Shown one piece after another: positions 25,350 to 34,800 of a stretch of 64,000 bases of DNA. A program made the translations under genes and the position numbers. Numbering within the stretch: position 1 is the stretch's first letter; each line of letters opens with the position of its first letter. Origin of the DNA: an uncultured Parabacteroides sp. (GTDB taxonomy: Bacteria; Bacteroidota; Bacteroidia; Bacteroidales; Tannerellaceae); assembly GCF_947855115.1 (NCBI RefSeq), contig NZ_CANTZW010000025.1:1-64000 (forward strand), given 5' to 3'. Under the pieces are notes generated by a model. That model did not search any database. It was not told where the DNA came from and saw only the letters and a program-made list of their open reading frames with translations.

Positions 25350-26657
25350 TTACAACTTAATATCTCGATTTTGTTTCTTCGTTGGCAATCCCAATGCTTC
25401 CATATACTCGTCTTTCTTGCGTCTGAACCAACTTACATGTGAAACGCCGTCTATTTTGAGGTCAAATTTTCCATCCGAAGTTTCTTTAAGTGAACAAATC
25501 GAACCATCAGTCTTAAAGAGCTGTCGGAATTCAGAAGAATAGAGTTTACCTTTAATGGTGACATCCTTGAACATGCACAGCTTTTTGATTAGCCCATCGC
25601 TAAAATTTAGAGTATCACGCAAAAACTTGATAGTAGGCATCAGCTTTTCCACATAAGGGAAGTAGCGTTTGACAAAATCCGTAAATTCCGACAGTTTGCG
25701 GTATTGTCGTTCGTAAGCATTCTTCATTTCCTGCATCTGCTTGACATGTTGTTCTTCTCGTTGTATGGCTTTTTCTTCAAGTTCCTGTATGCGCTTTTGC
25801 AAATCTTCATTTCTATGTTCAAACTCTTTCAGTTTACCACCACCGAAAAGAGAACCGACTTTTGCCACGAATGCGGCTTTCGCTTCCGTCTTGGCTGCTT
25901 CCAGTTTCTCCGACTTGACTTCCTGCCTTACCTCGTCAAGCTGTTGCTCTGCTTGTTGCTGCTCTGTCTGTAACTGTTGCACATTGGCTTCAAGTTCACC
26001 CGTCTGCCGTATCAAATCACGGTAGTATTGGGCTGTTGTCGTATGCCGTGCTTCCGAGCCACGTACGCCACGTTGCAAACCGTATTTTTCCATTACTCTT
26101 GCGTAACTGTCGTGATAGGCAACGAGTTTCTCACGTGTCAGCACATCATCGGCACACAGACGCACGATATTGGCTTTCTTGCGGTAGGAGCGTTTACCTT
26201 CCGTCTGCTTTTTCTTGGCTTTCCTGCGCTCTCCTGTTACTATCGGTACGACCGTGGCATGAATGTGCGGTGTGTGCTCATCCATGTGCAGGACTGCCGA
26301 AACGGTATTTTCCTTGCCGAAGGTGCGATGAAGCCATTGAAGGTTGTCATCACACCATTCGTCAAGTCTGCCCTCGTCCTGTATTTTCATCATATCCTCG
26401 TGCGTACCCGAAAGTACGATTCTGATTGCCCGCACTTGGTCTGGAGTTATCTTCCGCTTGATGCCAGCCGTGCGGATGCGGTGGCTTATCGCTTCGGTAC
26501 GGTCGGACACTCCATCGGGAAACTCCACCAGTTCACGGTTGAGATGTGTACGTGTAGGGTCTGCGTTCTTGGGTATGGTCTTACGTTCTATGTGGTCGGA
26601 TGCGCCCGTGTCAGCCGAGCCTTTCGCTTTGTTGATTTGAATGCTTATATATCCCAT
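25350..26657 (-). CDS. MobV-family relaxase (Pre/Mob)
   Basis: This relaxase nicks the origin of transfer so that the element can be moved by a helper conjugation system. It has 435 residues. The N-terminal Pre/Mob domain includes MGYISIQINKAKGS, HLNRELVEF and the metal-binding histidine motif LHMDEHTPHIHATVVPI (about 124-140), diagnostic of MobV proteins. A central coiled coil (about 225-330: QQLQTEQQQAEQQ and ELEEKAIQREEQ) and a less conserved C-terminal part follow. It lies in the middle of the element, pointing toward the cargo operon. Family members sit on Bacteroides mobilizable transposons such as Tn4555 and plasmids. Confidence 0.93.
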   Translation of the reverse strand: MGYISIQINKAKGSADTGASDHIERKTIPKNADPTRTHLNRELVEFPDGVSDRTEAISHRIRTAGIKRKITPDQVRAIRIVLSGTHEDMMKIQDEGRLDEWCDDNLQWLHRTFGKENTVSAVLHMDEHTPHIHATVVPIVTGERRKAKKKQTEGKRSYRKKANIVRLCADDVLTREKLVAYHDSYARVMEKYGLQRGVRGSEARHTTTAQYYRDLIRQTGELEANVQQLQTEQQQAEQQLDEVRQEVKSEKLEAAKTEAKAAFVAKVGSLFGGGKLKEFEHRNEDLQKRIQELEEKAIQREEQHVKQMQEMKNAYERQYRKLSEFTDFVKRYFPYVEKLMPTIKFLRDTLNFSDGLIKKLCMFKDVTIKGKLYSSEFRQLFKTDGSICSLKETSDGKFDLKIDGVSHVSWFRRKKDEYMEALGLPTKKQNRDIKL

Positions 26658-27706
26658 GCTTGTTTTTCGTTTTCAGGTTTGACAATTTGGTTTGTTGGTT
26701 TCCGTCTGCTGCGGTCATGTCGCATGGCAAAGGGGGGTGTCCAGAGGGGGGTAACCCCGTTGGCTCATTGGGGCATTTTTAGCTGTGCCTGCACTGCGTA
26801 AAGAAAATGCCCTAATGAGCTATGGCTTTTCTGTTCTCAAAAGCCTGTGAGAGTACCAGCGGTATAGGCAGATCTTTTCTTTTCATTGATATGATACGCC
26901 TTCCCTTGTCGGCTGGTCGGACAACAGGCAGGTCGGATGTCCGACCGACCAGCTTGCGGATAGTGGCATTTCCTTCCATCCGTTTGTCCCGCAGACTTGT
27001 TGGTGGATAAAAATCCGGTGAATTGATGAGTTGATAGGATAATATACTGATAACCAAAATGATATACATTCATCATCGTTTCATCAAACCGCTCGCCAAA
27101 AGAAAAGTGATGTAGAGTGCGGTGTGTCCTTTCTTTTTCATCAGCCCGATTCTCTTGTTGAAAGGTTGATGAAGACGTAAGTTGCTGTTTCTCTTTATGT
27201 TTATATATACTTTCATCATCTCATCAAAATATCAGAATTTTTCCAGCTGTATTTTGTTTACCGTGTAGTAACGTCCTATTCCTCTCAATCGGCGAATAAT
27301 GACAATCCCGATTCACAATCTTGTAGAGAATTGTACCTACGCAAATGATTCCTTTTTTTCTTCATGTTCTTGATACAGGTTTTAGTGCTGCCTACATTCT
27401 GTCGGCAACGGGTTAAACATGGTTGCAAAGCTACGGAAGTGTCGGTAAAATCTTGATACGCAAATCTATGCGGAACGGCGCAAAATAGGTCATGCCAAAA
27501 GAAAATGCAGTATAAACGGGTTGCTCTTTCAGGTAAAAGGAGATAAAAAAGCCCGAAGTCGTGGAATATGCACGTCTTCGGGGACTGGTTGTTGCAGATA
27601 ATTACAGATTGACTGACGTACTGATTTACAGATTCAATGACTTCATGTCGTCACTACGTCAGATTAAACCGTTAATCATCAAATGGCTGAACATAAAAAG
27701 TTCATT
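26658..27706. other. Gene-poor interval with palindromes upstream of mob, candidate oriT
   Basis: I support no gene in this 1049-bp stretch. Its main feature is a nested inverted repeat: outer arms GCTGGTCGG (26912-26920) and CCGACCAGC (26945-26953), inner arms GGTCGGA (26931-26937) and TCCGACC (26940-26946). A relaxase usually acts upstream of its own gene, so oriT is expected here, although no nic site can be named. An 85-codon minus-strand frame (26812-27069) has no recognisable domain. On the minus strand near 27240-27300 a frame reading RRLRGIGRYYTVNKIQLEKF, interrupted by stops, looks like the decayed end of a small protein. Confidence 0.5.
27543..27582 (-). terminator. Intrinsic terminator after the integrase operon
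   Basis: Read on the minus strand, CCCGAAGACGTG pairs imperfectly with CACGACTTCGGG and is followed at once by CTTTTTTATC. The hairpin lies about 125 bp past the stop of the small protein gene at 27707 and would end the integrase transcript. Confidence 0.8.
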
Positions 27707-28078
27707 CTAACATTCATCCGGCATTCTGTTATTCATTGACACCAGCAGGACTTGTTTTTCTTTTCGTCGGCACAATCTTTCCAGCAGGGCATTGCGAATC
27801 ATTGCGGTACTTGACGTGTCAATACGGAAAGCGAGTGCCACCACCATCGGCAGGGCATACATGTCCGCATAATAGCCGTTGGGCAGCCTGATACGTTTTT
27901 CTGCTTCAAGAGGATTCAAAACTCCACACTTGTACACGGCACGGATGGCGGCACGGAGCGTCGGGGCGATTACCCCGAACAGTTCCACCAGCTCCATTTC
28001 ATTCATCCATATATTACCTGTATCGGATGGTATGGTAATTCTACCATAGCTGTCCGTTGTGATTATTTCCCGTTTCAT
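27707..28078 (-). CDS. Small RhuM-like/hypothetical mobile-element protein
   Basis: The 123-residue protein overlaps the integrase stop by 4 bp, so it is translated with it. The middle part (MNEMELVELFGVIAPTLRAAIRAVYKCGVLNP) resembles a helix-turn-helix region found in RhuM-like and other mobile-element proteins. The central part (RLPNGYYADMYALPMVVALAFRIDTSSTAMIRNALLERL) is seen in many Bacteroidota integrative elements next to integrases. DNA binding, perhaps as an excision or regulatory factor, is inferred from the pattern and position only. Confidence 0.65.
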   Translation of the reverse strand: MKREIITTDSYGRITIPSDTGNIWMNEMELVELFGVIAPTLRAAIRAVYKCGVLNPLEAEKRIRLPNGYYADMYALPMVVALAFRIDTSSTAMIRNALLERLCRRKEKQVLLVSMNNRMPDEC

Positions 28079-29304
28079 ATCCCTGCCATTTTCACGTTTC
28101 CGAATGATTTGCTCAGTTTGTCGCCCAACATCGTGAGGTCATTATCCAATTTCTGCACGGTTATCTTCGCATAGATTTGCGTGGTCTCAATGTTCGTATG
28201 CCCCAAAATACGGCTGACGCTCTCGATTGGCATCCCTTTGCTGAGAGCCAGGGTCGCAAATCCGTGCCTTGAGCAATGAAAGCTGATTTTCTTGGTGATG
28301 CCGCATTCCTTTATCATCTTTCCCATACGCTTGCATATTGACCAATAGTTGAGATTGGGAAATACAAGATTGTTTTCCTGAAAAGCCTTGTAACGCTCGA
28401 TTATCTGCAAGGGAATATCCAGCAGCTTTACCTGAAACGGTACACCCGTCTTGTGTCGTTTGGAAATAATCCATTTCTCACCGTTCACTTCCACAATCTG
28501 GTCATTGTTTAATTCCTTTATATCCACGAATGAGAGGGCGGTAAAACTGGCGAAAACAAAAATATCACGGAGATAGGAGTTCTTGGGGTCTTTGAACTGA
28601 AATTCCATCAATGTTTTCAGCTCATTCTCCGTCAGATATTCACGCTCTTTCGTGTTCGGGCTTATATGGAACTGGGCAAACGGATTTCTCGGTATATGTC
28701 CGTTGAAATGTGCCCGCATCACCACACCTTTCAGCCACATGCAGTTTTCCCATATCGAACCGTTGTGCAGTCCGGCTTCGTTGGAAAGGAACACGGCGAA
28801 CTCCTTGATGAAGTCGGGCGTAAGTTCAGGCATGGAGATGTCGTTCCGCTTGTAATGTGACCTGATGAATGCTGCCACATGGTTTCTTGCCCGCACCCTT
28901 GCCATATAGGTAGCCCTGACCCTGTCTTTTCCGACACGCTTCTTGAACACTTCATTTTCCTTGTCGAAAGCACCGAGCAATGTTTCATACTCACCGCCCA
29001 ATCCCTGATAGGCATTGCGTACCATTTCTGCCGTTACATACGCTTCACGGTCGGATATACGCTGGTAATGCTTGATGATTTGAGCCTTGATGTTGTCAAG
29101 CACAAGATTGGTTTCCCTCGCTTCCATACTCTTGCCCTTTGCCTTGTTCCCTTTGGCATCCCAAAGCTCTTTCGGGATAGTCCGCTTGCAGCTGAACTGT
29201 GCTACCGTTCCGTTGATTGTAACTCGTCCCATGATGGGGACAATTCCGTTCTTTTCCTTACTGCCGTTCACGTAGAACAGCACCTTGAATGTGCTTCTTG
29301 CCAT
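28075..29304 (-). CDS. int: Tyrosine recombinase/integrase of the Bacteroidota mobile-element type
   Basis: This integrase inserts and excises the element by cutting and rejoining att sites. It has 409 residues: an N-terminal arm-binding domain (MARSTFKVLFYVNGSKEKNG), a SAM-like core-binding domain (about 100-210) and a catalytic domain. Catalytic residues visible are the HxxR block FHCSRHGFATLAL, then GHTNIETTQIYAKI with His and the nucleophile Tyr. The usual first Arg is replaced in FTALSFVDIKEL, where Ser stands instead, as in IntDOT of CTnDOT. The gene faces inward from the right attachment repeat at 29554-29592, about 250 bp from its start. Confidence 0.95.
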   Translation of the reverse strand: MARSTFKVLFYVNGSKEKNGIVPIMGRVTINGTVAQFSCKRTIPKELWDAKGNKAKGKSMEARETNLVLDNIKAQIIKHYQRISDREAYVTAEMVRNAYQGLGGEYETLLGAFDKENEVFKKRVGKDRVRATYMARVRARNHVAAFIRSHYKRNDISMPELTPDFIKEFAVFLSNEAGLHNGSIWENCMWLKGVVMRAHFNGHIPRNPFAQFHISPNTKEREYLTENELKTLMEFQFKDPKNSYLRDIFVFASFTALSFVDIKELNNDQIVEVNGEKWIISKRHKTGVPFQVKLLDIPLQIIERYKAFQENNLVFPNLNYWSICKRMGKMIKECGITKKISFHCSRHGFATLALSKGMPIESVSRILGHTNIETTQIYAKITVQKLDNDLTMLGDKLSKSFGNVKMAGI

Positions 29305-29625
29305 ACTCGTTTCTTTTTGGTTGCAAAACTATAAATCAACGAGTTACCTATTGATAAGCAAAGCTGCGCAGAACGCCGCAAAATGAAACAGGGACTGTTA
29401 AATCTGCACTTTCATCGGGTAATGATTAGGAAACCGTTCTTTTGCTTTAATCTGCTTTAAGACGGTTTTCAACTGTCTGCCCAACTTCTGCGTTTTTCTT
29501 CTAACTCCCTAATTATCAAATCCTGTTGCGTTAATCTGCTGCAATTCGGCGGATATTCCAGAGATTTTTCGTAACTTTGTATTTATAATATACTTTTTCT
29601 TTTATAAAATGCGATAGTTACAATA
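29305..29625. other. Gene-free interval holding the right end of the element and a promoter
   Basis: This 321-bp stretch between the diverging integrase and methyltransferase genes holds no ORF. The right attachment repeat (29554-29592) includes TAACTTTG (29572-29579), a -7 box of the TAnnTTTG type, 46 bp upstream of the methyltransferase start. The element end may therefore double as the R-M promoter. Several direct repeats of TAATCTGCT (near 29448 and 29532) could be integrase arm sites. Confidence 0.55.
29554..29592 (+). repeat. Candidate right attachment site
   Basis: This is the right member of the 39-bp imperfect direct repeat, starting TATTCCAGAGATTTTTCGTAA. It lies 250 bp from the integrase start, the usual place for an attachment site. 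Confidence 0.5.
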
Positions 29626-30765
29626 ATGAATAGCAGTGAATTTATCACCATTTTCAAAAATGGCCAACAGAATATGGCTAAATGGAAACCTCTTGCTGAT
29701 AACAAAGAAACTAGTATCGCAAATGTACTAGACTTTTTTTGTTGTGCCGGTGGTATGACACTAGGCTTCGCTTCATTGCCTAAATACTTCCATGTGTTAG
29801 GAGGCATTGACATTAATAACACGTCGTTAGAAGCATATAAGAAGAATTATTTTACACCCACTCTAAATGTCGATATAGCATCTATAGAACCGCAATCAGC
29901 AATTATTGCCGATACATTCGGTTTATCGGAAAACAGAAGAAAGCCATTAATTATCATTGGATGTGCACCATGCCAAGGATTTTCAGCTCATCGTAAAAAG
30001 GATTATCGTAAGCCGGAAGATAAAAGAAACACACTAATTGGTTATTTTGCGGACATAGCTGTACATCTGAATCCAGATTTCGTTGTTATGGAAAATGTCC
30101 CGGAGATTTTAAACGGTAAATATAAGAATCATTACAATGAGGCAAAGGGAGTTTTTACGACGCATGGTTATCACATAACGCAACATATCTATAATGCAGC
30201 AGGGTTTGGAGTGCCACAAGCTCGTTATAGAGCAATTATTGTCGCTTCTAAACACGCTTCTTTTAGACTGCCAGAAGAGATCCTTACGCCCGACAAATAT
30301 GTAACCGTTAGAGACGCCATTGGCGATTTACCTCCAGTAGACGCACGCAATCAACGCCCTAGCGATTGTTATCATAAATGCTCCGCACACAGACAGAGCA
30401 CTATAGACGTGATCGCACAAGTACCTCATGATGGTGGCAGTAGACCTAAAGGTGTAGGGCCTCGATGCTTAGATAAAGTGAAAGGATTTAGCGACGTCTA
30501 TGGACGATTAAGTTGGGATAAACCCTCCATAACTATAACTCAATATGCCAGAAATCCTGCTAGTGGTAGATACTCCCATCCGGAACAAGATAGAGGATTA
30601 ACCATTCGTGAGGCTGCACGACTACAAAGTTTCCCAGACGGTTATGAATGGAATGGCAGTCTTGGGGATAATTTTAAACAAATAGGTGAGGCTGTCCCCC
30701 CACTACTATCATTAGCGATAGCGTCACAAATCGCAATAACTCTAGAATACAACAATAAACAATGA
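29626..30765 (+). CDS. DNA (cytosine-5) methyltransferase, first of two
   Basis: This enzyme methylates cytosine at C5 in its recognition site. The 379 residues contain the standard motif series: I DFFCCAGGMTLG (about 36-47), IV GCAPCQGFSAHR with the catalytic Cys, VI VMENVPEIL, VIII VPQARYRAIIVAS, IX RDAIGDLPPV and X QIGEAVPPLLSLAIASQ. The target-recognition region (about 265-325) differs from that of the second methyltransferase. Start choice: the ATG at 29626 leaves 35 residues before motif I. It overlaps the next gene by 4 bp (ATGA) and is the first gene of a three-gene R-M operon. The DNA is AT-richer than that of the second methyltransferase gene. Confidence 0.94.
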   Translation: MNSSEFITIFKNGQQNMAKWKPLADNKETSIANVLDFFCCAGGMTLGFASLPKYFHVLGGIDINNTSLEAYKKNYFTPTLNVDIASIEPQSAIIADTFGLSENRRKPLIIIGCAPCQGFSAHRKKDYRKPEDKRNTLIGYFADIAVHLNPDFVVMENVPEILNGKYKNHYNEAKGVFTTHGYHITQHIYNAAGFGVPQARYRAIIVASKHASFRLPEEILTPDKYVTVRDAIGDLPPVDARNQRPSDCYHKCSAHRQSTIDVIAQVPHDGGSRPKGVGPRCLDKVKGFSDVYGRLSWDKPSITITQYARNPASGRYSHPEQDRGLTIREAARLQSFPDGYEWNGSLGDNFKQIGEAVPPLLSLAIASQIAITLEYNNKQ

Positions 30766-31823
30766 AGAGTCAATACAAATGCATAGACAGTTTCTCTGGT
30801 GCCGGAGGGCTTTGCCTAGGTCTTATCGAGGCGGGGTTTGATGTGCTCTATAGCTTTGACATCGACTCGAAGTCCATCGCAACAATCAATGCCAATTCCA
30901 AATATTTCAAAGGACATAAAGCCGAAGTAAGGGATATTTACGACATCAATCCGCTCAAACTCCTACAAGATATCGGCTTGAAACCTGGCGAATTGGATTT
31001 GTTGGCCGGAGGACCACCCTGCCAGGGATTCTCCATACAGCGCATCGGCTCAGATATTGACGAACGAAACCATCTAGTTGAGGAGTACATTAGCAAAGTT
31101 ATTGCCATCAATCCCAAAATGTTCATACTTGAAAACGTACCCGGCATAGAAGGTAAACGTGGCCTTGCCATCTTACAAAAGGCCCTTGAAACCGCCGAAA
31201 AATCAGGTTATTTCATACACAAGCAGATACTCGACGCACAAGACTACGGTGTACCACAGAGGCGCCGTAGGGTCGTGATCGTAGGGGAACGAAAGGAACA
31301 TGCAGTTCCTATCTTTAAGTACCCGACCCCTTGCGAGCGCCATGTCACCGTAAGGGAGGTTATAGGACATCTGCCCATACCACCAGAGGATGGATCAGAA
31401 CATCCCACACTATCGCTTCACCGTCGAGACCGTTTGTCTGCCAAGAATATCGAGAGATTACAGCATTTGCAACCCGGACAAGGCCGTAATTTCCTTCCGC
31501 AGAACCTACTTGCCGACTGTCATAAAGTGAGTTCTAATGTCATTGGGCACCGAAATGTATATGGCCGTATGCCATGGGATGATGTCGCTCCAACCATTAC
31601 TGCTCGCTTCGATAGTTTCACTCGTGGCATGTTCGGGCACCCCGAACAAAATCGTAGTATTTCACTACGCGAGGGAGCGTTGCTACAAACCTTCCCCAAA
31701 GACTTCAATTTCGTAGGCAACAAAGTAGAAGTCGCCCGTCAAATAGGGAATGCCGTACCTGTGCTAATGGCAAAACAGATTGGACTACAAATAAAAAAAT
31801 GTCTTGACGAATGGAACGATTGA
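30762..31823 (+). CDS. DNA (cytosine-5) methyltransferase, second of two
   Basis: This is a Dcm-like C5 methyltransferase of 353 residues. Motifs are I SFSGAGGLCLGLIEAG, IV AGGPPCQGFSIQR (catalytic Cys), VI LENVPGIEG, VIII VPQRRRRVVIVGER and X RQIGNAVPVLMAKQIG. It is not a close copy of the first enzyme: motifs I, IV and VIII differ in sequence and the lengths of intervening regions differ. The pair was therefore probably assembled, not duplicated. The start overlaps the previous stop (ATGA) and the stop overlaps the next start by 13 bp, so the three genes are tightly coupled. Two C5 enzymes often protect the two strands of an asymmetric site. Confidence 0.94.
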   Translation: MKSQYKCIDSFSGAGGLCLGLIEAGFDVLYSFDIDSKSIATINANSKYFKGHKAEVRDIYDINPLKLLQDIGLKPGELDLLAGGPPCQGFSIQRIGSDIDERNHLVEEYISKVIAINPKMFILENVPGIEGKRGLAILQKALETAEKSGYFIHKQILDAQDYGVPQRRRRVVIVGERKEHAVPIFKYPTPCERHVTVREVIGHLPIPPEDGSEHPTLSLHRRDRLSAKNIERLQHLQPGQGRNFLPQNLLADCHKVSSNVIGHRNVYGRMPWDDVAPTITARFDSFTRGMFGHPEQNRSISLREGALLQTFPKDFNFVGNKVEVARQIGNAVPVLMAKQIGLQIKKCLDEWND

Positions 31824-34800
31824 AACAGATTCTGGATGAGTATATAAAAAAGTTGTCCAATGATTATAGGACTGCTCTCACAACAGGTAATGCCACGCCA
31901 GAGTTATCATTCCGGCCTGCCCTTGATGATTTTCTCAAACAGTTATCTGGATATATCAACCCAAAGATAGACCGGATTTTCGAACCACGCCAACAGGGTA
32001 AATACGGTCGTCCGGATTGGCTGTTTAGCAACAAAGAGACAATGGGTATCTATGGCTATGTCGAGGCAAAAAGTTTCAATCCTGCTATTCCTATTGACCC
32101 TGCGGCATACGAAAATCAAGTAAAACGCTATCTTTACCTCGGAAACCCTGTGATACTTACAGATGGTATCGACTTCATCATGTATACACCAGCAGGAAAG
32201 CCAAAGAATGTGTCGATATGCCAAAAGCCAATAGAATGGGGTAATATCACTCTGAATACCGATATCCTCCCACTATTCCAGAAGTTTTTCGAAGAAGAAG
32301 GCTACCGTACAGTTTCTGAAAAACAATTGGTATCGGAGCTCTCTAAACGTGCCAGATACCTTTCTGACGATTTAGAAGAAATACTCGCATTGGAAGAGGA
32401 TGAGGCAGAAAACGAGACTGAACGTAAAACGATCGTTGCCCTCAAACTCCTTTGGGATGTAGCATCTAAGAGCCATGACAAGTCATTGGAGAACAATCAT
32501 ACTTTTGCAGGTTTTGTCGCACAAATACTTGCTTTCGGCCTGCTTTACGCCCACCGTTTTGTAAACGAGAAAAACATTCCACCAGTTAATAAATACAAAC
32601 TGCTTCAAATTTTCTGGGATTCGTCTCTTTTCCATAAGGATGCCCAACGTCTGACCCCTTTCAAAACACTGGTAGATGCTTTAGCCGACGAATTGGATTC
32701 CTCATTCAGTAAACTTGGGATTTGGTATGACAACACACGTCGCTTGTTGTCTTGTATCCGTCTTACAGACCAGCAAGTGACAGCACCAAACTTTCACGAA
32801 CTATACGAGACATTCCTAAGCGAATACGATGATAAGACACGCCGTGATTTTGGCGCATGGTATACCCCTATGTGTTTGGCCAACTATACGGTCAAATTTG
32901 TTGCCAATATCCTTCCAACTGTCATACAAGAAGAAACTATAGAAGGCAAAGCATTGAAAATCATAGATCCATGTTGTGGTACCGGAACATTTATCGAAGC
33001 TGTACTGAACAACCTGCAATTGCAAGTTGGTTCCCAGATCATAGGGTTTGAGATTCTTCCCGTTCCATACGCCCTTTCCAACTATCGTATATCAATGTTA
33101 AATGTCAAGGATAAGTCTGATATTGAGATCGTATTGACAAACACATTGAGCGATAGCACATTTAAACGGACTCAAATAGATAATAATGCAACGGATGCAG
33201 TATCGACATTTTTCTTAAAGGAACAACAAAAAGCTAAGAAATTTTCGACACCACCACTTACGGTCATTATAGGTAATCCCCCATGTTCCGACTCCATGGA
33301 TACCAGCAATGAAGGAAAGATGATCGCCAAACTCATGAATGATTTCCGTCCATCCGTATGCAAAAGACGCTCAAACAAGCAGAAACAGCTAGCAAATGAA
33401 ATGACAAAATTTCTACGCTGGTCTCTTTTCAAGGCAGAACAAAGCCGTCCTTCCGTGTTCGCTCTAATACTGCCAGCCACTTTTGCCAGCCACGTATCCT
33501 TCATTAACGCTCGCAAATATTTGTCCGAACATGTCAGCGAGATGTGGGTGCTTGAATTCGATGTAGACAATCGTGCCGGTCATCATGCAGAAAATATCTT
33601 TAACACAGTTCAAGGAAGGTTACTTCTTGTAGGAACACTATGTGAGCTTACATTTGAATTGCCTACAATACACTACAAAAGTATATGCGCAATGACGAAA
33701 CGTGAGAAAGAGACATTCTTTAAGACACCGGTTAATATTGAAGGGTGGACATCTGTTCGCCTTGACAAAAATTATTCATTCAAACCGACCATCAACGTTG
33801 GCGAGGAACTATATTCCTGTTTTTGGCACCTTATATCAGACAATGATGCCCCTGCCATATTCGAGAGACATTGTTCCGGATTAAAATTAGCCCCCACTCA
33901 CTTGTTAGTACATTTCTCCAAAGGACAACTTAAAAGACGCAGCCGATTCATTTCTGATGAGAACAACTCGTATGATGAAATAAAAAATCGCTGGTATAAA
34001 GGACAGGTCAAACCACCACCACAATCCAAACTTACACATGATGTAAAAGTCGCATTGGCCAATATCAATGGAAAGATTGTAGACTATTCTTTCCGGCCAT
34101 TCCTTTCTGCCAGCCTCATTCTCGACAAAAAGCTTATGAACGCCTTACGAAAAACACCCGGAGGTGGAATGCGTGAGCGTCCAGAGGTGCAAGCAGCCTT
34201 CGCCGAAAAAAACGTATTCGGATTTGCGGCGGCACCTGCTCCCGCAGACATTTGTCCTGTCATCAAAAAGTTCACGTCTTTCTGTTGGCATCTTCCCGAC
34301 AACGATCTTGTCACAAGAGGCAACTCACATATATTCTGCAATCGTTACCCTGAATATAAGGCCGGCGGCAAATGGATAGGAAAGCCCCAAAGTAACGTAA
34401 ACCCTACATTAGTCCAAAAATTGTCTTCTATTCTCGAATACAATGTAGATGAGGTTATAGATCTCGTTGTCTTCTACTCTTATGCCGTTCTCAACTCTCA
34501 GTTGTACATGAAAACTTTCGAGGGAAAACTACATACAGTCGCAGGCGAATGGCCGGCAATTCCCATTACCAAGAGCAAAAATCTCTTTGACGAAATGGCA
34601 AATATTGGTAAGGCTATGGCAAATATCGAGAAGAATGATTTTGTCGTAGATACTTCGTTGCTATCAAAATTATTAGGAGAACAACTAAAATCATTTCCAG
34701 ATGAATGTGAGATCCAAAACTATCGAGTATCGGATAGTTCGGTGATCTTTCAAGATACACGAAACAATGTTACTTTTACTCTCCATGTACCTAATGACAT

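Larger units (their letters stand above)
20657..29592. mobile_element. Putative integrative mobilizable element carrying the DarT/NADAR/ZorAB-like operon
   Basis: The ends share an imperfect 39-bp direct repeat (20657-20695 and 29554-29592). Both read TATTC-N-AGAGATTTT-N-CGTAA at the left and TGTAT-N4-AATATA at the right. Inside are a tyrosine integrase facing the right end, a small RhuM-like protein, a MobV relaxase with palindromic DNA upstream, and a cargo operon that is visibly AT-richer than the flanking core genes. The order end-integrase-mob-cargo-end is the usual plan of Bacteroidota mobilizable islands. No conjugation pore genes are present, so transfer would need a helper. Part of the repeat match reflects a promoter consensus, so the exact ends are uncertain. 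Confidence 0.65.

Noticed and set aside
25977..26801. 274-codon frame antisense to the relaxase
   Set aside because: No domain and inside the conserved Pre/Mob region.
26812..27069. 85-codon minus-strand frame upstream of the relaxase
   Set aside because: It has no recognisable domain, it covers the nested palindrome, and a second frame of similar length overlaps it. It is more likely palindromic non-coding DNA.
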